Below are positions 23,400 through 64,000 of a stretch of DNA of 64,000 nt, one piece after another. The notes under the pieces were generated by a model, which was not told where the DNA came from, did not search any database, and saw only the letters and a program-made list of their open reading frames with translations. Made by a program: the position numbers and the translations under genes. The first letter of the stretch is position 1, and the number at the start of each line of letters is the position of its first letter. Origin of the DNA: Ianthella basta (lineage: Eukaryota > Porifera > Demospongiae > Verongiida > Ianthellidae); assembly GCA_964019415.1 (NCBI GenBank), contig OZ025879.1, positions 3,140,737 through 3,204,736 on the forward strand, in the 5' to 3' direction.

Positions 23400-23524
23400 A
23401 GCCAAATACCATGTCTGGAGTACACAGAACTGCTTAAAATGAACAATATATACTGTGAAAGTAGCTGTCTCACGAGCAAACATGACCCTATCTATAAATG
23501 GCCATGGGGTGAACATGGTGAAGG
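22550..23524 (+). repeat. Local direct duplication, copy 2 (contains N gap)
   Basis: Second copy of 21059-22541, interrupted by 200 N at 23001-23200. The left flank ends CAATTTAGGT and the right flank starts ACATTTGCCCG. In copy 1 these two pieces are directly contiguous (21503-21523), so no bases appear to be missing. Confidence 0.85.
23001..23200. other. Assembly gap (200 N)
   Basis: Run of N of round length 200, consistent with a scaffolder's default. Confidence 0.98.
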
Positions 23525-25439
23525 CAAAAGTTTGTTACAGAACAGATTGAAGGTACAAACTCCAAACCACATCAGCACATGTAATTACTATACTAGAACT
23601 CCACCTAGTCCCGGGATGACTTTCCGGTAGCCCCAACCTGTTATCATGCCACACTGTTATCAGTCCTACAGATCTGTACATGTGCCGTGTGAGTGAACAT
23701 AAAGCAGCGCATGTCCTCAATATAGTGACTGCCACTGTGTGTGGCCCTACTAGCCGAGTAGCAGAAGCGATGTACAACATGTGGTAAATCAGCAGCATTC
23801 ACTGACAACAGTGTAAGAATTCATCTTCCATTCAAATCGCATTAATTTTTCTCACATAGAAGGCCTTAACACGAGGGACATTCACACGAGGAGGCTTAGT
23901 TTAACTCCAACTAACCAGATGCCCTACCGTGAGGCTATGATAACTCTTCACAAGCACTAGATAAACTCCAACTCGATGATCCGTTCTTGTTCGCATAACC
24001 AGCCCAAGTTCGGCTATGGGAACGAAGCGCCGTCACCAAGAGCACATTCTACGAGCGACACTGAACTTAACAAGGAAGAAAGCCATTCAAATACCTGTAC
24101 ACACAGTGACACATCACATTGTCACCTCAGACTTAGTAGGAACGAGAAGAGGCCGTTATAATAACTCAGCGCGCGAAACCCAGCTAGCTACATACCGAGT
24201 GAGCTCCAAGGGAACGCAGCCAAAACCTGTTGCTCTCCTCTCCAGACTACCTTCCAAGACACTCTGCACTCCGTGTGCAAGCCATGCAGTGACTCGTACG
24301 GCTTCGCCTTTCAGCGGAAACCGCAAGAGGGTGGGGGAATGTTCAGGTCGAAGTGTTACGTCATTCTTACCCAATCAGCTCAGGACTGCTGAAAGCCAAT
24401 TCGATTATAATTAGGCCTATAGCGCAAAATGGCGGCCATGACTTAGCTCTTCTGGGTCAAACAGAAAACGATTAGCACTACTGGAAGCTGTACAAATGCA
24501 TCTTTGTGTCACGTGGGGTCTGTTGTCATATGGAGGATCCATGGTGCGATTAGCTAAGTCAATCAATCGTGCAGCTAAGCTAGCTATGGATGTCCATGAT
24601 CAATGGAATGCTTAGCTATGCACCTGTGGCCACGAGGGAGTGCTGAGGCTAAGGGACTATAATACTACTCCAGTGATCAGCAAATGCTGATACAACCGAG
24701 CAGAACACATGCCATGTGGTCAGCTAGCATCATGAGGTGCTGAGCTAGCTCTCAGCTCCAATCACTTTCAGCAAGCTAGCTAGCTGGCCATAGTGGACAA
24801 TGGCTTGTCGTACACAAAGTGCTCAGTCATCAATATGCTCATCTGTTGATACATGCAGACTTCAGGTCATGCACAGATTGAAGGGACTGAACCTCCTGCA
24901 TACAGCAATGTGTCATTTAGCTAGCTAGGTGAATGAAAAAGAAACTTTAGAGCAATTAAGTGACATAGCTAACAGATAGCAAGACAGGGACAAGAACAGA
25001 ATGCATATGTTTATGTCTACGAAGGCATTTGTCAGCTGAAAAGACAGAATAGAGTCTGCCTTATCTACTACATCCCTTGCTCCATATTTCCAACATCATA
25101 CACTGACAGTATACATAGCAATAAGCCTCTACATGCAGCATTATGTAGCTATATTCTGAACAAGCTGCACACTCTGGCTACAGCTTTATATGTTTCTATG
25201 CATGCATGTAGTAGCTATAGCTAGTGTCTGTCCGCTTTACACTGCAGTGGTCCTCAGAGTTGATGGTGGGTGTGACGACAGAGTTGGGGACACTTGTGGT
25301 TTCTTGTGCCTAACAACATCTACATATACAGAGCTGCTAAGGAACAGGTGATGTTATGAATGTAGCCTATATTGTGTAGTCTCTATCATCTGTCCCCTCC
25401 CTGCAGCATTAACTCATGTCATGTACTAACTCTGCATGA
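23525..25439. other. Intergenic region between chitin synthase and TMEM249-like gene
   Basis: Nothing coding is recognisable. It includes a candidate promoter near 24356-24440 and many AGCTAGCTAGC runs. A 132-codon frame at 24016-24414 has no recognised motif, and I do not call it a gene. Confidence 0.5.
24356..24440. promoter_or_regulatory. Candidate CRE / CCAAT / YY1 promoter cluster
   Basis: Within 85 bp lie TTACGTCA (24356-24363, CRE half-palindrome type), CCAAT (24371-24375) and AAAATGGCGGCCATG (24426-24440). The last contains the YY1 core AAnATGGCGGC, which in animals marks the start of transcription. It could drive a non-coding first exon of the chitin synthase on the minus strand or an unseen plus-strand transcript. 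Orientation is not decided, because GGCGGCC is nearly palindromic. Confidence 0.3.
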
Positions 25440-26970
<1,531 letters not shown>

Positions 26971-27020
26971 CGCACACAGCCATGCAGCTGCAGTTTCAGC
27001 CAAAACAGCTGGTAGCTATC

Positions 27021-27033
27021 GTTGCCTAGCAAC
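27021..27033. promoter_or_regulatory. RFX X-box in bidirectional ciliary promoter
   Basis: GTTGCCTAGCAAC is a perfect inverted repeat (GTTGC-CTA-GCAAC), extended by C/G to 15 bp. It fits the X-box consensus bound by RFX factors, which drive ciliary genes. It lies in the 138 bp between the start codons of the TMEM249-like gene (-) and CLUAP1 (+), 50 bp and 75 bp from them, so it can serve both. Confidence 0.85.
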
Positions 27034-27108
27034 GCCCGCTACACAGTACAGAGGAGGCGGACCTGTTTTACGCATGAACTCAGTGTTCGGTGGGACCCGA
27101 CGAACAAG

Positions 27109-31098
<3,990 letters not shown>

Positions 31099-31690
31099 CC
31101 ATTTAACATGTACACATGTACATACAGTATACCTCCACACAACTTACAAAACAAGGCACTCCATATGCTGTGGTTATGCAAGTGGAATCAGCTTAATTAA
31201 GTTGTGTTGGCGTTTTGGTATTGCATGGTGCCTGCATGGGCCATCCATGGACTGCTTGCATGCACTGTTGATGTTGTTTGCATATATACACTGCAGCTGA
31301 GGAGATGGATGCATAATGTCTACATTTTGCCTGGTGTATACATCTGATCGATGGCATCATGCATACTGCTTGTGTAAATGACTGTATACTAGCAGGTGTT
31401 GCATGAGGGTGCAATGCACACCTACTTAATTGTCAAGATGACTGCATGCGCATGCATGTGCACTTGATTGTACAAATTCATGATTTCCACTTCCAGCAAT
31501 AATTATGTCTAATTATATCAATAATATGGTTATAATTACATTTTCCATTATGTATTACCTCATAGAATTCTACGTATACATAATTATTCTACTTTAGCAA
31601 TCATGACTTGTTCATAATATAATAAAGACCAAGGAGCTATATCCACTGGTAAATTAATGATTGATGTCTCCTATTGCCACACTGCACTGT
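31099..31690. other. Convergent 3' region of CLUAP1 and valRS
   Basis: 590 bp between the two stop codons. A canonical AATAAA on the plus strand at 31621-31626 can end the CLUAP1 transcript, only 65 bp from the valRS stop codon. The two 3' UTRs therefore probably overlap as antisense RNAs. Confidence 0.55.
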
Positions 31691-63810
<32,120 letters not shown>

Positions 63811-63872
63811 CTGAACGACAGGGAAGAGAGGTATGCAACACCACAACAGACTGTAATGTGAGCTTGCTATAC

Positions 63873-63875
<3 letters not shown>

Positions 63876-63933
<58 letters not shown>

Positions 63934-64000
63934 TGTGCACACACACACATGCACACACACATGCATACACACACATGCATACACACACATGCATACACAC
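63876..64000 (+). repeat. (CA)n / ACACATGCAT microsatellite at window edge
   Basis: CA repeats turning into ACACACATGCATAC units that run off the right end, in the valRS intron upstream of exon 63810-63722. Confidence 0.9.

Noticed and set aside
24016..24414. 132-codon plus-strand open frame near the candidate promoter
   Set aside because: It lies upstream of or overlaps the promoter-like motifs rather than following them, and shows no domain.

Overview
The window looks like nuclear DNA of a non-bilaterian animal, most likely a sponge. It has compact GT-AG genes with introns of roughly 80-300 bp interrupted by a few very long repeat-filled introns. It also has a chitin synthase ending in SAM domains, many CA/TG microsatellites, foldback/MITE elements, an RTE-like LINE relic and two 200-base N gaps. 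The animal assignment is firm from gene content; the sponge assignment is an inference from the chitin synthase architecture.

Layout. 1-367: broken retroelement fragment (-). 630-2381: intronless SLF2/FAM178-like gene (-). 3135-20916: a complete chitin synthase (-), rebuilt from eight exons that join in frame. It has N-terminal membrane segments, a GT2 catalytic core with DAD, GEDRW and QRRRW motifs, two tandem SAM domains and a C-terminal membrane pair. Its large introns hold a dead LINE and several foldback elements. 20917-25439: 5' region of that gene, with a local duplication spanning an N gap, a very large CA array and a possible CRE/CCAAT/YY1 promoter. 25440-26970 (-): TMEM249-like, a sperm CatSper-channel subunit family. 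27109-31098 (+): CLUAP1/IFT38, an intraflagellar transport protein. These two ciliary genes are divergent, 138 bp apart, and share a perfect RFX X-box. 31691-63810 (-): cytosolic valyl-tRNA synthetase without its N-terminus, which lies beyond the right edge. Its last exon is about 23.8 kb from the previous one.

Inside that terminal valRS intron, on the opposite strand, lies an array of repeated units. Five carry intact open reading frames of 151-181 codons that I cannot place in any known family; at least two more are broken. The intact and broken copies with a preserved 5' end share the same layout: a pyrimidine-rich splice acceptor 7-18 bases before the ATG, a conserved N-terminal block, a variable middle and a conserved Cys-containing C-terminal block. 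This is the best candidate here for something undescribed.

Other notable points. The valRS exon expected between 57564 and 59109 is absent, and the space holds two copies of a RasGEF-like exon on the other strand. A tRNA-Ser(UGA) gene sits in a valRS intron. Several (GT)n arrays begin exactly at, or within bases of, 5' splice sites.
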